64,000 nucleotides of DNA from Arcticimaribacter sp965659515 (GTDB lineage Bacteria; Bacteroidota; Bacteroidia; Flavobacteriales; Flavobacteriaceae): contig CBFHVC010000002.1 in the NCBI GenBank assembly GCA_965659515.1, positions 1 to 64,000 of the forward strand. Reading direction: 5' to 3'. Position 1 is the first letter of the stretch. Every line of letters begins with the position of its first letter. Shown piece after piece: positions 7,924 through 16,822 of the stretch. The position numbers were made by a program, and so were the translations under genes. The notes beneath the pieces are model-generated. The model was not told the DNA's origin. It saw nothing but the letters and a program-made list of their open reading frames with translations, and did not search any database.

Positions 7924-9939
7924 TTGAACAACCCACTTTTAAAAGAGGGATCCAACCCTTTTGACACCCTGGCTTTTGATCAAATTGCCGCAGAACATTT
8001 TCTTCCCGCTATTGAAATAGAAATTGAAAATACGCGCAAGGAAATCGATCAAATCGCACAAAACCCAGATGCGCCTTCCTTTGCCAATACTATTGAAGCC
8101 ATGGAAAAAAGTGGACAGAAACTGGGGATTATTTCTGGTGCTTTATTCAACCTTAACAGTGCCGAGACTTCTAAAGCACTGCAAGAGGCCACACAGCAAG
8201 CCGCACCAATTCTGACAAAGTTTCAAAATGATATCCGTTTGAACGAAGTGTTATTCAAACGAATTCAAACGATTCATCAACAAGAAGATCCCTCCCTTAG
8301 CCCAGAACAGAACACCCTTTTAAACAAAGAGTATAAAAGCTTTGTGCGTAATGGAGCGCTGCTCGCAGCAGATAAAAAAGAAGCGCTTCGTGCGATTGAT
8401 CAAGAATTAGCCCAATTAGGCTTGCGTTTTGGTGAAAATGTTTTGGAAGATACCAATGCATTTTCTTTGCATATTAAAACAGAAAAAGAACTTTCGGGAT
8501 TACCCCAAAGTGCCCTTGCAATGGCCAAACAAATGGCTGAAAGCAAAGCGCTCGACGGCTGGCTTTTTAGCCTTGATTATCCAAGCTATGTTCCGTTTAT
8601 GACCTATGCAGACGATCGTGAATTGCGCAAGAAAATGAGCTTGGCTTTTGGAAAAAGAGGTTTCCAACAAAACGACAACAACAATGAAGAAGTCATCCTA
8701 AGCATTGTGCAATTACGTCATAAAAGAGCGCAGCTCTTGGGCTATGCTTCTCATGCAGCATTTGTACTTGAAGAGCGCATGGCAAAAAACGAAACTACAG
8801 TTCGTGATTTTTTAAATGACCTAAAAGACAAAGCTTACCCTAAAGCACAAAAAGAGTGGGAGGAAATAAATGATTTTGGCCAAAAAGAATTGGGCTATCA
8901 ACAGGTAGAAAAATGGGATACTGCCTATATCTCTGAGAAAATAAAACAAGCCCGTTTTTCTTTTAATGAAGAAGAACTAAAGCCCTATTTTTCTTTGTCG
9001 AAAGTAACAGAAGGGCTATTTAAAATCGTTGAAAAACTCTACGGGCTTCGTTTCCAAAAAAGAGAAGATATTCCTGTTTACCATCCCGACGTAGAGACCT
9101 ATGAGGTCACAAAAGACGGGCACTTCCACGCGGTACTTTACGCTGATTTCCACCCAAGGGAAGGAAAGCGGAATGGAGCGTGGATGACCTCTTACCGCAC
9201 ACAAAACAAAGAACAACGCCCGCATGTTTCGATCGTTTGTAATTTTTCACCCCCAACAGCAGAAACACCCGCCTTACTCAGTTTCAACGAAGTAACCACC
9301 CTTTTTCACGAATTTGGCCATGCACTTCATGGAATGCTCGCCAATACGCGCTATGGGGCTTTAAGTGGAACAAGTGTTTATTGGGATTTTGTTGAATTAC
9401 CCAGTCAAGTTTTAGAAAACTGGTGTTACCAACCTGAGGCCTTGGCGCTTTTTGCACAACATTATAAAACAGGCGAACTAATCCCGACCCATTATATAGA
9501 TAAAATAATTAAAGCAGGGCAATTTCAACAAGGTCTGCAGACTTTAAGGCAACTCAGTTTTGGTTATTTAGACCTTTCTTGGCACGGAGAAGATAGCCTA
9601 AAAATCAAGGAGGTAAAAGCCCACGAAAAAGCCACAATGCATCCTTTTCAGTTCACAGAAGATCACCAAGAAAGCTGTATGAGTACTGCCTTTTCTCATA
9701 TTTTTCAAGGTGGGTATGCTGCAGGATATTACAGCTATAAATGGGCAGAAGTACTAGACGCGGATGCTTTTGAGCTTTTTTTAGAAAAAGGGATCTTTGA
9801 CGCTGCAACTGCTACAGCTTTTCACGATCATGTTTTGTCCAAAGGAGGAACAGAACACCCGATGACCTTGTACAAAAGATTTAGAGGACAGGCCCCCAAC
9901 CCAAAAGCATTGCTGAAAAGAGCAGGATTAATCGATTAA
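7924..9939 (+). CDS. M3 family metallopeptidase (peptidyl-dipeptidase Dcp-like)
   Basis: 671 residues with the zinc site HEFGHALHG near residue 462 and the downstream glutamate in the WDFVELPSQ segment, which together define family M3 (HExxH plus E). The C-terminal HPFQFTEDHQ and GYAAGYYSY are typical of Dcp/oligopeptidase A types. It cleaves short peptides, probably in the cytoplasm because no signal peptide is seen. The only sensible start is TTG at 7924; the next in-frame ATG is about 60 codons inside conserved sequence. Sits 4 bases after purE, so it is probably in the purKE transcript. Confidence 0.92.
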   Translation: MNNPLLKEGSNPFDTLAFDQIAAEHFLPAIEIEIENTRKEIDQIAQNPDAPSFANTIEAMEKSGQKLGIISGALFNLNSAETSKALQEATQQAAPILTKFQNDIRLNEVLFKRIQTIHQQEDPSLSPEQNTLLNKEYKSFVRNGALLAADKKEALRAIDQELAQLGLRFGENVLEDTNAFSLHIKTEKELSGLPQSALAMAKQMAESKALDGWLFSLDYPSYVPFMTYADDRELRKKMSLAFGKRGFQQNDNNNEEVILSIVQLRHKRAQLLGYASHAAFVLEERMAKNETTVRDFLNDLKDKAYPKAQKEWEEINDFGQKELGYQQVEKWDTAYISEKIKQARFSFNEEELKPYFSLSKVTEGLFKIVEKLYGLRFQKREDIPVYHPDVETYEVTKDGHFHAVLYADFHPREGKRNGAWMTSYRTQNKEQRPHVSIVCNFSPPTAETPALLSFNEVTTLFHEFGHALHGMLANTRYGALSGTSVYWDFVELPSQVLENWCYQPEALALFAQHYKTGELIPTHYIDKIIKAGQFQQGLQTLRQLSFGYLDLSWHGEDSLKIKEVKAHEKATMHPFQFTEDHQESCMSTAFSHIFQGGYAAGYYSYKWAEVLDADAFELFLEKGIFDAATATAFHDHVLSKGGTEHPMTLYKRFRGQAPNPKALLKRAGLID

Positions 9940-10280
9940 TTTTGGGCGGCTAACCAGGCCATATAACCTCCTTTAAGCTCATAAATTTGATCAAATCCAA
10001 GGGCTTTCATAGCTACTGCTGCTCGGGCGCTTCGACTCCCAGACTTACAATAAATCAACACCGGTTTTTCTTTATCTAGCTTTGTTATTTCAAGGGGGAA
10101 ATTAAAGGAGGTCACAGAAATGTTTTTTGCTCCAGCAATGGCCCCTTGGCTAAACTCCTCCGGGGTTCTTACATCCACAAGGGTATACCCCTTTTCTAGA
10201 GTAGCCGTAAATTCATTCACGTTTTGCATAACACTAAAGTGCTGCATCAAAAGCATTGGAAGGAGAAAAAGAGAAGCCAT
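9936..10280 (-). CDS. Rhodanese-like domain protein, probably exported
   Basis: 114 residues. A hydrophobic N-terminus (MASLFLLPMLLM) precedes a single rhodanese domain with LVDVRTPEEF and the active-site loop CKSGSR, where Cys78 would be the persulfide-carrying residue, and a terminal GGYMAWL. Single-domain rhodaneses transfer sulfane sulfur or act in thiol redox. Its 3' end overlaps the convergent M3 peptidase by 4 bases. It follows the UbiA-like gene by 6 bases and is likely in the same message. Confidence 0.88.
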   Translation of the reverse strand: MASLFLLPMLLMQHFSVMQNVNEFTATLEKGYTLVDVRTPEEFSQGAIAGAKNISVTSFNFPLEITKLDKEKPVLIYCKSGSRSARAAVAMKALGFDQIYELKGGYMAWLAAQN

Positions 10281-10286
10281 GATTAA

Positions 10287-11096
10287 TTAGGTGTTTAATA
10301 AATAGTAAAGCCATCCCGCGGCGGGGATTAATTCCACCCAAAATAAAGTAATATTTTCCGAACTTTTTGCCTGCACCCGAAAAAGTGCTACAAAATAGGC
10401 TGATCCCATAAAAATTAATGCAATGGGCAGCCCAATGCCTGCTTCGTGAAAAAAGACATTACGCCCCAAAAGTAGCAATAATAAAATAGAGCCCAAAAAG
10501 CGTGTTTTTACGACACCTATTAATTGCGGAATCGTCCCTAAAGCTCTTTGATCTTTTGCCATATCCCTTATTTCAAAGGGTAAAGTGGCAACAAAAACCA
10601 ACACAAAACGTTCGCCAAAAAAAAGGTAATGCATCCCGTTCCATTGCGTTAAATCTACCAAAGGAAATACGGCCGTTAAAAGTGTCCAACAAAGGGCCAC
10701 AATAAAAATCTTTAACCCAAATTGACTGCGAAGATTGCCTAAGGCTGCGCTGATGGGAATGGCATATGCCAAACATAATAAAAAACACAACAACAAGAGC
10801 AATTGCCCTGAAAGTGGCAAAAAAAAGAAAGCGTAAAACGAAAAAATAAATGCTAAAACAGCAGAAGGAAGCAAGACTTTATACAACCAAGGGGTGGTGA
10901 CTATTTTTTTCGAAAAGGGATAATATTTAGTCAGGTTATAGCCCAAGAAGGCTAAAGAAAAAACCAAAACTCGCTCCTTGAAAACACTTTTTTCGTCCCA
11001 TTCAAAATGGGTGATTTCGTAAAAACACAACACCATTAAGGCCACGTGAAAACTCGCTTTCACATAGACATCAAACAAGAAACGAAAAAGTAGCAT
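10287..11096 (-). CDS. UbiA-like polytopic membrane protein
   Basis: 269 residues with about seven hydrophobic segments. Near residues 174-183 the loop FEIRDMAKDQ has the DxxxD spacing of the second aspartate motif of UbiA-type prenyltransferases, followed by the usual GTIPQLIG pattern. The first aspartate motif (NDxxDxxxD) appears to be replaced around residue 54 by YNLTKYYPF, so prenyl transfer is not assured. Could be a diverged prenyltransferase or a non-catalytic relative. Leftward, upstream of the rhodanese and divergent from gcvP. Confidence 0.65.
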   Translation of the reverse strand: MLLFRFLFDVYVKASFHVALMVLCFYEITHFEWDEKSVFKERVLVFSLAFLGYNLTKYYPFSKKIVTTPWLYKVLLPSAVLAFIFSFYAFFFLPLSGQLLLLLCFLLCLAYAIPISAALGNLRSQFGLKIFIVALCWTLLTAVFPLVDLTQWNGMHYLFFGERFVLVFVATLPFEIRDMAKDQRALGTIPQLIGVVKTRFLGSILLLLLLGRNVFFHEAGIGLPIALIFMGSAYFVALFRVQAKSSENITLFWVELIPAAGWLYYLLNT

Positions 11097-11195
11097 GGGC
11101 CAAAAATAGGCAAAGTGTTTATAAGTTGACCCAAAGGGTTAAAAACTTAGTCTTGTTTTAAATAAAATCTATTTTTACTTGTAACAGTTTAATGT

Positions 11196-11203
11196 AAATT
11201 TGT
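11196..11203 (+). promoter_or_regulatory. Candidate -7 box (TAAATTTG) for gcvP
   Basis: TAAATTTG matches TAnnTTTG and lies 16 bases before the gcvP ATG. A T-rich segment 17-18 bases upstream could serve as the -33 region, and a TTG occurs closer, at 13 bases. The implied 5' leader is only about ten bases. No glycine riboswitch is recognisable between 11097 and 11219. Confidence 0.45.
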
Positions 11204-11219
11204 TTAAAAAAAGTAGCAT

Positions 11220-14048
11220 ATGTTTGCGAACAGACATTTAGGTCCAAATGAAAAAGAAATTGCTCAAATGGTTAAGACCATTGGGGTAGAAAATGTTGCC
11301 CAACTAATTGATGAAACCATTCCAAGTGACATTAGGCTTAAAGAAGCCCTAGCCTTACCGGAAGGGATTTCTGAACATGCTTTCCAAAGAAAAATTCAGC
11401 ACTTATCGCAAAAGAATAAACTGTTTGCAAACTATATAGGCATGGGGTACCATCCTGCGATCGTACCAGCGGTTATCCAGCGTAATATTCTTGAAAATCC
11501 GGGATGGTATACAGCTTACACACCCTATCAAGCAGAAATTGCGCAAGGACGCTTAGAAGCCCTATTCAACTATCAAACTGTCGTAGCTGATTTAACCGGA
11601 ATGGAGCTAGCAAACGCCTCTTTATTAGATGAAAGTACCGCAGCAGCAGAAGCCATGAGCTTACTTTTTGCTGTACGATCTAGGGAACAGAAAAAACGCA
11701 ACAGTCACCGCTTTTTTGTCGCAGCAGCAACGCTTCCACAAACCATCGCTTTACTCAATACTAGAGCAAATCCTATTGGAATAGAAGTTGTCGTGGGTGA
11801 TCTTGAAACAACTGAACTAGACGAAAATTATTTTGGTGCCCTTTTTCAATATCCCGGAAAACACGGTAATATCATAGATCTAGCAAAGCACATTGAGCAG
11901 GCAAAAGCACTGGATATTAAGACTGTGGTTGCCGCAGATTTACTGGCCTTAACCCTGCTTGAAGCACCAGGAAAATATGGAGTTGATGCTGTAGTAGGTA
12001 CCACGCAACGCTTTGGTATTCCTTTAGGCTATGGGGGGCCACATGCAGCCTATTTTGCAACCAAAGAAGCCTACAAAAGAAATATCCCTGGACGAATTAT
12101 AGGTCAAACCCGCGATATGGAAGGCAAGCCAGCATTACGCATGGCCTTGCAAACCCGCGAACAGCACATCAAAAGAGATCGAGCGACATCTAATATCTGT
12201 ACCGCCCAAGTATTACTAGCCGTTATGGCCGGAATGTATGCTGTTTATCACGGACCTCATGGTTTAAAAAACATCGCCCTAGAAATACACGAAAAAGCCA
12301 AAAGACTTGAAGCTTCCTTAGCCGATTTAGGCATTGAACAAGTCAATCCATTTTATTTCGATACACTACAAATCAAAGCTGACGCAGTGCAATTGCGTAA
12401 AATCGCCTTAGAACACGAAATCAATTTGTTTTATCCAGACGATAAAACCGCTTGTATCTCCTTAAATGAAGCGACAACGGAAGAAGATTTCACTGCATTA
12501 TTGACCGTGTTTTCTGTTTTGACAGGAAAAACAGCTAATGGCGAAACCAATACAGCAGATCGCTTACCTAGCGGGCAGTTACGCCAAAGTAATTACATGA
12601 CCCACCCCGTTTTTAGTGCCTATCATTCAGAATCTGCTTTGATGCGCTACATCAAAAAATTAGAGCGAAAAGACTTGGCCTTAAATCACTCCATGATTTC
12701 TTTGGGGTCATGCACGATGAAACTCAATGCCGCAAGTGAGATGCTTCCTTTAAGCGCTCCGCAATGGAACAGCCTGCACCCTTTTGCGCCTTTAGATCAG
12801 GTAGAAGGATACCAAGCGGTTTTAGCAAGACTCACCCAGCAGTTAAATGTAATCACTGGATTTGCCGCAACTTCTTTACAACCCAATTCTGGAGCACAAG
12901 GAGAATATGCCGGTTTAATGGTGATTCGCGCTTATCATCAATCCCGAAATGATCACCACAGAAACGTTTGTATTATTCCGGCCTCAGCCCATGGCACAAA
13001 CCCGGCTTCAGCTGTGATGGCAGGGATGAAAGTTGTGGTTACAAAAACAGATGAAAGAGGTAATATTGATTGGGAAGACATTCAAGCAAAAGCACTAGAA
13101 CACAAAGACAATTTAGCCGCTTTGATGATTACCTACCCTTCTACCCACGGTGTGTTTGAAGCGAACATTAAAAACATCACTGGTTTAATACACGACAACG
13201 GCGGACAAGTATATATGGATGGCGCAAATATGAATGCTCAGGTAGGCTTAACCAGCCCTGCCGCAATTGGCGCAGATGTTTGCCATTTGAACTTACACAA
13301 AACCTTTGCTATCCCACATGGGGGCGGAGGTCCAGGGGTAGGACCCATTTGTGTTGCGGCACATTTGGCGCCCTTCCTCCCTACTAACCCCCTTGTTCCC
13401 ACAGGAGGTGATCAAGCAATTGAAGCGATTTCTGCCGCCCCGTGGGGGTCTGCTTTGGCCTGTTTGATTTCCTTTGGATATATTGAAATGCTGGGGAGCA
13501 GTGGCTTACAAAAAGCAACCGAAATCGCAATTTTAAATGCCAACTATATCAAAGAACGCATTGAAGACGCTTACCCCGTACTTTATACAGGAGACAATGG
13601 TCGAGCAGCACATGAATTAATCATTGACTTGCGCCCTTTCAAAGACAAGGGAATTGAAGTTGTTGATGTAGCCAAACGATTAATGGACTACGGCTTTCAT
13701 GCCCCTACCGTATCTTTCCCAGTGGCAGGAACCATGATGATTGAACCCACGGAAAGTGAAGATATCGCTGAAATTGATCGCTTTTGTGATGCCATGATTT
13801 CTATTGCTGTAGAGATTGCTGAAGAAGATTTTCACGACGAAAACAGCCTCTTGAAAAATGCCCCGCATACATTAGCGCTTGCAACTGAAGAAGAATGGCG
13901 TTTTAAATACAGTCGAAAAAAAGCCCTTTACCCTTTGGATTTTGTGCAAGAAAACAAATTCTGGCCTACCGTAAGAAGGGTTGATGAAGCCTTTGGCGAT
14001 CGTAATTTAATTTGCAGCTGTCCTTCGGTAGCGTCTTATTCAAGTTAA
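11220..14048 (+). CDS. gcvP: Glycine dehydrogenase (decarboxylating), P protein of the glycine cleavage system
   Basis: 942 residues, the single-chain P protein that fuses the two halves found separately in some bacteria. The PLP lysine is in LNLHKTFAIPHGGGGPG at about residue 694; other conserved parts are IGMGYHPAIVP near the N-terminus and SLGSCTMKLNA. It decarboxylates glycine and passes the methylamine to lipoylated GcvH. The start MFANRHLGPN is typical. gcvH and gcvT are not in the window, as is common in this family. Confidence 0.97.
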   Translation: MFANRHLGPNEKEIAQMVKTIGVENVAQLIDETIPSDIRLKEALALPEGISEHAFQRKIQHLSQKNKLFANYIGMGYHPAIVPAVIQRNILENPGWYTAYTPYQAEIAQGRLEALFNYQTVVADLTGMELANASLLDESTAAAEAMSLLFAVRSREQKKRNSHRFFVAAATLPQTIALLNTRANPIGIEVVVGDLETTELDENYFGALFQYPGKHGNIIDLAKHIEQAKALDIKTVVAADLLALTLLEAPGKYGVDAVVGTTQRFGIPLGYGGPHAAYFATKEAYKRNIPGRIIGQTRDMEGKPALRMALQTREQHIKRDRATSNICTAQVLLAVMAGMYAVYHGPHGLKNIALEIHEKAKRLEASLADLGIEQVNPFYFDTLQIKADAVQLRKIALEHEINLFYPDDKTACISLNEATTEEDFTALLTVFSVLTGKTANGETNTADRLPSGQLRQSNYMTHPVFSAYHSESALMRYIKKLERKDLALNHSMISLGSCTMKLNAASEMLPLSAPQWNSLHPFAPLDQVEGYQAVLARLTQQLNVITGFAATSLQPNSGAQGEYAGLMVIRAYHQSRNDHHRNVCIIPASAHGTNPASAVMAGMKVVVTKTDERGNIDWEDIQAKALEHKDNLAALMITYPSTHGVFEANIKNITGLIHDNGGQVYMDGANMNAQVGLTSPAAIGADVCHLNLHKTFAIPHGGGGPGVGPICVAAHLAPFLPTNPLVPTGGDQAIEAISAAPWGSALACLISFGYIEMLGSSGLQKATEIAILNANYIKERIEDAYPVLYTGDNGRAAHELIIDLRPFKDKGIEVVDVAKRLMDYGFHAPTVSFPVAGTMMIEPTESEDIAEIDRFCDAMISIAVEIAEEDFHDENSLLKNAPHTLALATEEEWRFKYSRKKALYPLDFVQENKFWPTVRRVDEAFGDRNLICSCPSVASYSS

Positions 14049-14156
14049 TGATTTACAGCTTTTTAGTTTTTTAAATAAACAGAGAATCAGATGTATTATC
14101 CCCTTTGAACATCATTGGCTTTTAAGGTCGAGGCTTCACTGATGGCTAGCTTGTAA

Positions 14157-14164
14157 TATTTTTG
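14157..14164 (+). promoter_or_regulatory. Candidate -7 box (TATTTTTG) for the KAS III gene
   Basis: TATTTTTG matches TAnnTTTG exactly, 19 bases before the ATG at 14184. The trinucleotide at the ideal -33 distance is TTC instead of TTG. It would separate the KAS III-mlaE-mlaF group from gcvP, whose stop is 135 bases upstream and is not followed by a clear terminator. Confidence 0.4.
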
Positions 14165-14183
14165 ATTGTAATAAAACCAACCG

Positions 14184-15239
14184 ATGAATAACTTTATTTC
14201 TGGTACCGGAAGCGCTGTCCCCAATATTATCAAGAAAAATGGTGACTTTGTACAACATCGATTTATTGACGAAGAAGCCAACGAATTCGCCATTCAAAAT
14301 AGCGAAATCATAGAAAAATTCTCTTCTATCACAGGAATAGAAGAAAGGCGTTATGCCCCAGAAGAGATCAATTCTTCTGACCTAGCGGCAGAAGCAGCCC
14401 AAAAAGCCATTTCCTCGGCTCAGGTAGATAAAGAGCAAATTGACTATATAATCGTCGCACACAATTTTGGCGACACACCTGCCAACGCAGTTCAATCAGA
14501 ACCCTTACCCAGCGTTGCATCTAAAGTAAAAACCTTATTGGGAATTATCAACCCAAATTGCGTTGCCTATGACCTCCTTTTTGGATGCCCAGGGTGGGTA
14601 GAAGGCATGATTCAAGCCAATGCTTTTATCAAAGCGGGAATTGCAAAAAGGTGTTTAATCATTGGAACAGAAACCCTTTCACGGGTAATTGACCCAGTAG
14701 ACCGCGATTCGATGATTTTTGCCGATGGGGCAGGAGCTACCATTTTAGAAACAGCAAAGGATCAAAGTGGTATTATCGCACATAAAAGTGTTACCTATAC
14801 GTCGAATAATGAAATTGACATGCTCTACTACGGTCATTCTTACGACCCCAACAACAAGAACAAATACATTAAAATGAAAGGACGTAAGGTGTATGAATTT
14901 GCCTTATCCCATGTTCCACAAGCCATGAAAGCTTGTTTAGATGAAGCTGCCGTTGCGATTGGCGATTTAAAGAAAATCTTTATTCATCAAGCCAATATGA
15001 AAATGGACGAAGCCATTGTAAAAAGATTCTATCGCCTTTACAGAACAGCGGTTCCAGCAGACGTTCTTCCGATGAATATTCAAACCCACGGAAACAGTTC
15101 CGTTGCAACGATTCCCACCTTGTATGACCAAGTCTTAAAAAAGGAAATTGAAGCACATCAACTAAACAAAGGCGACATTGTCCTCTTTGCAAGTGTTGGC
15201 GCTGGGATGAACATCAATGCCATTACCTACAGAGTATAG
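14184..15239 (+). CDS. 3-oxoacyl-ACP synthase III family protein (KAS III/FabH-like)
   Basis: 351 residues with an intact thiolase-fold triad: Cys135 in LLFGCPGW, His268 in FIHQANMKM and Asn304 in THGNSS. KAS III enzymes condense acyl-CoA with malonyl-ACP. Sequence details (long N-terminal part, FGDTPANAVQSE) place it in the FabH-like paralogues of Bacteroidota, so it may start a special fatty acid or secondary lipid rather than bulk synthesis. It lies directly upstream of a lipid ABC transporter, which hints at a lipid-linked role. Confidence 0.87.
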   Translation: MNNFISGTGSAVPNIIKKNGDFVQHRFIDEEANEFAIQNSEIIEKFSSITGIEERRYAPEEINSSDLAAEAAQKAISSAQVDKEQIDYIIVAHNFGDTPANAVQSEPLPSVASKVKTLLGIINPNCVAYDLLFGCPGWVEGMIQANAFIKAGIAKRCLIIGTETLSRVIDPVDRDSMIFADGAGATILETAKDQSGIIAHKSVTYTSNNEIDMLYYGHSYDPNNKNKYIKMKGRKVYEFALSHVPQAMKACLDEAAVAIGDLKKIFIHQANMKMDEAIVKRFYRLYRTAVPADVLPMNIQTHGNSSVATIPTLYDQVLKKEIEAHQLNKGDIVLFASVGAGMNINAITYRV

Positions 15240-15306
15240 CCAAAAGCTTTTTTACAATCAGATAAATATTCAAAGCATAAGTCCTTTGAATTACGTATTT
15301 TTAAGC

Positions 15307-16047
15307 ATGATAAAATTGCTTGAACATATCGGAAGATATTTTCTCATGCTCCAAAAAACCTTTGGCAAATTTACCAAAGGAGCAGTCCTAAGAAAACTTA
15401 TCGTTCGAGAGATAGACGATCTCATCATCGGATCGCTGGGAATAGTCGCCTTCATCTCTTTTTTTGTAGGGGGTGTTGTGGCCATTCAAACCGCCATTAA
15501 CTCTGACAACCCTTTACTGCCAAAATATTTGGTTGGTTTTGCCACGCGACAATCCATCATTCTAGAATTTGCGCCCACTTTTATTTCCATTATTATGGCA
15601 GGAAAAGTAGGTTCATTTATCACCTCATCTATTGGAACCATGCGGGTTACAGAACAAATCGACGCCCTAGAAGTGATGGGTGTAAACACCTATAATTATT
15701 TGATTTTCCCGAAAATAGCTGCTATGACACTTTATCCATTCATCATTGTAATATCGATGTTCTTGGGGATTTTTGGTGGGTATTTTGCCTGTATCACTGG
15801 GGGCTTTTCTGCGCATGCTGACTTTATAGAAGGCTTGCAACTCGAATTCAACCCCTTTCACGTGACCTATGCCTTTATCAAAACCTTTTTGTTTGCCATG
15901 CTTTTGGCGACCATTCCTTCCTATCATGGCTACTTCATGAAAGGAGGTGCATTAGGGGTTGGAAAAGCTAGCACAACTTCCTTTGTTTGGACGAGTGTAG
16001 CCATTATTTTAATGAACTCTTTTGTGACTAATTTTTTACTGACCTAA
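15307..16047 (+). CDS. MlaE/YrbE-family ABC transporter permease
   Basis: 246 residues from ATG 15307, which I prefer over an upstream in-frame ATG at 15217 because that would add 30 residues unlike the family and overlap the KAS III gene by 23 bases. The product has the five-helix MlaE permease layout with the conserved ITSSIGTMRVTEQIDALEVMG loop (residues about 100-120) and ends with helices at ASTTSFVWTSV. MlaE permeases move phospholipids or other hydrophobic molecules across the inner membrane together with an MCE protein, which is not encoded here. One-base overlap with the ATPase gene. Confidence 0.92.
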   Translation: MIKLLEHIGRYFLMLQKTFGKFTKGAVLRKLIVREIDDLIIGSLGIVAFISFFVGGVVAIQTAINSDNPLLPKYLVGFATRQSIILEFAPTFISIIMAGKVGSFITSSIGTMRVTEQIDALEVMGVNTYNYLIFPKIAAMTLYPFIIVISMFLGIFGGYFACITGGFSAHADFIEGLQLEFNPFHVTYAFIKTFLFAMLLATIPSYHGYFMKGGALGVGKASTTSFVWTSVAIILMNSFVTNFLLT

Positions 16048-16814
16048 TGATCGAAATCAACAACCTTAAAAAGTCATTTGGTCAAACAGAAGTGCTGAAA
16101 GGAATTTCAACCGTTTTTGAACAGGGAAAAACGAATCTAATCATTGGACAAAGTGGCTCAGGAAAAACTGTTTTCTTAAAATGTATTTTGGGCTTGCATC
16201 AGGCGAGTGAGGGAGAAATTTCTTACAACGGCAACCCCCTATCTATGATGACTGAACAAGAGCGCTCTTTACTCCGCCAAGATATGGGAATGGTCTTTCA
16301 AGGAAGTGCCCTTTTTGACTCCATGACAGTAGAAGAAAACGTGATGTTTCCCATGCAAATGTTTACTTCCGCAGCAGCCGATGAAATAAGAGAGCGGGCG
16401 AATTTAGCCATTAACAGGGTAAATCTTGTCAATGCAAACAATAAAGTACCCTCAGAAATATCAGGGGGGATGCAAAAAAGAGTCGCCATTGCTAGAGCCA
16501 TTGTTATGAATCCCAATTTTTTGTTTTGCGATGAGCCCAATTCTGGACTTGATCCTAAAACAGCTATTTTAATTGACAATCTCATTCAAGAAATCACCCA
16601 AGAATACAAAATAACTACCGTGATTAACAGTCATGACATGAATTCTGTCATGGAAATTGGAGAAAAAATCATCTTCTTAAAAGACGGTGAAAAGAAATGG
16701 GAAGGCAGCAACAAAGAGATTTTTAAAACAGATAATGAAGCAGTCACTAATTTTGTCTACTCCTCTGCTTTGTTTAAAAAAGTGAGAAAAGTTTATTTAG
16801 AAGAAAGCGAATAG
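16047..16814 (+). CDS. MlaF-like ABC transporter ATP-binding protein
   Basis: 255 residues with Walker A GQSGSGKT near residue 35, ABC signature SGGMQKR, Walker B FLFCDEPNSGLDP and a switch histidine in NSHDM. The SGGM form of the signature is characteristic of MlaF/lipid transporters. It would energise the preceding permease at the inner face of the cytoplasmic membrane. Its ATG overlaps the permease stop by one base; the gene ends 9 bases before the convergent manC stop. Confidence 0.92.
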   Translation: MIEINNLKKSFGQTEVLKGISTVFEQGKTNLIIGQSGSGKTVFLKCILGLHQASEGEISYNGNPLSMMTEQERSLLRQDMGMVFQGSALFDSMTVEENVMFPMQMFTSAAADEIRERANLAINRVNLVNANNKVPSEISGGMQKRVAIARAIVMNPNFLFCDEPNSGLDPKTAILIDNLIQEITQEYKITTVINSHDMNSVMEIGEKIIFLKDGEKKWEGSNKEIFKTDNEAVTNFVYSSALFKKVRKVYLEESE

Positions 16815-16822
16815 CCGCTCAT

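Noticed and set aside
11097..11219. Possible glycine riboswitch upstream of gcvP
   Set aside because: The interval is short and AT-rich without a recognisable aptamer; a simple promoter explains it better.
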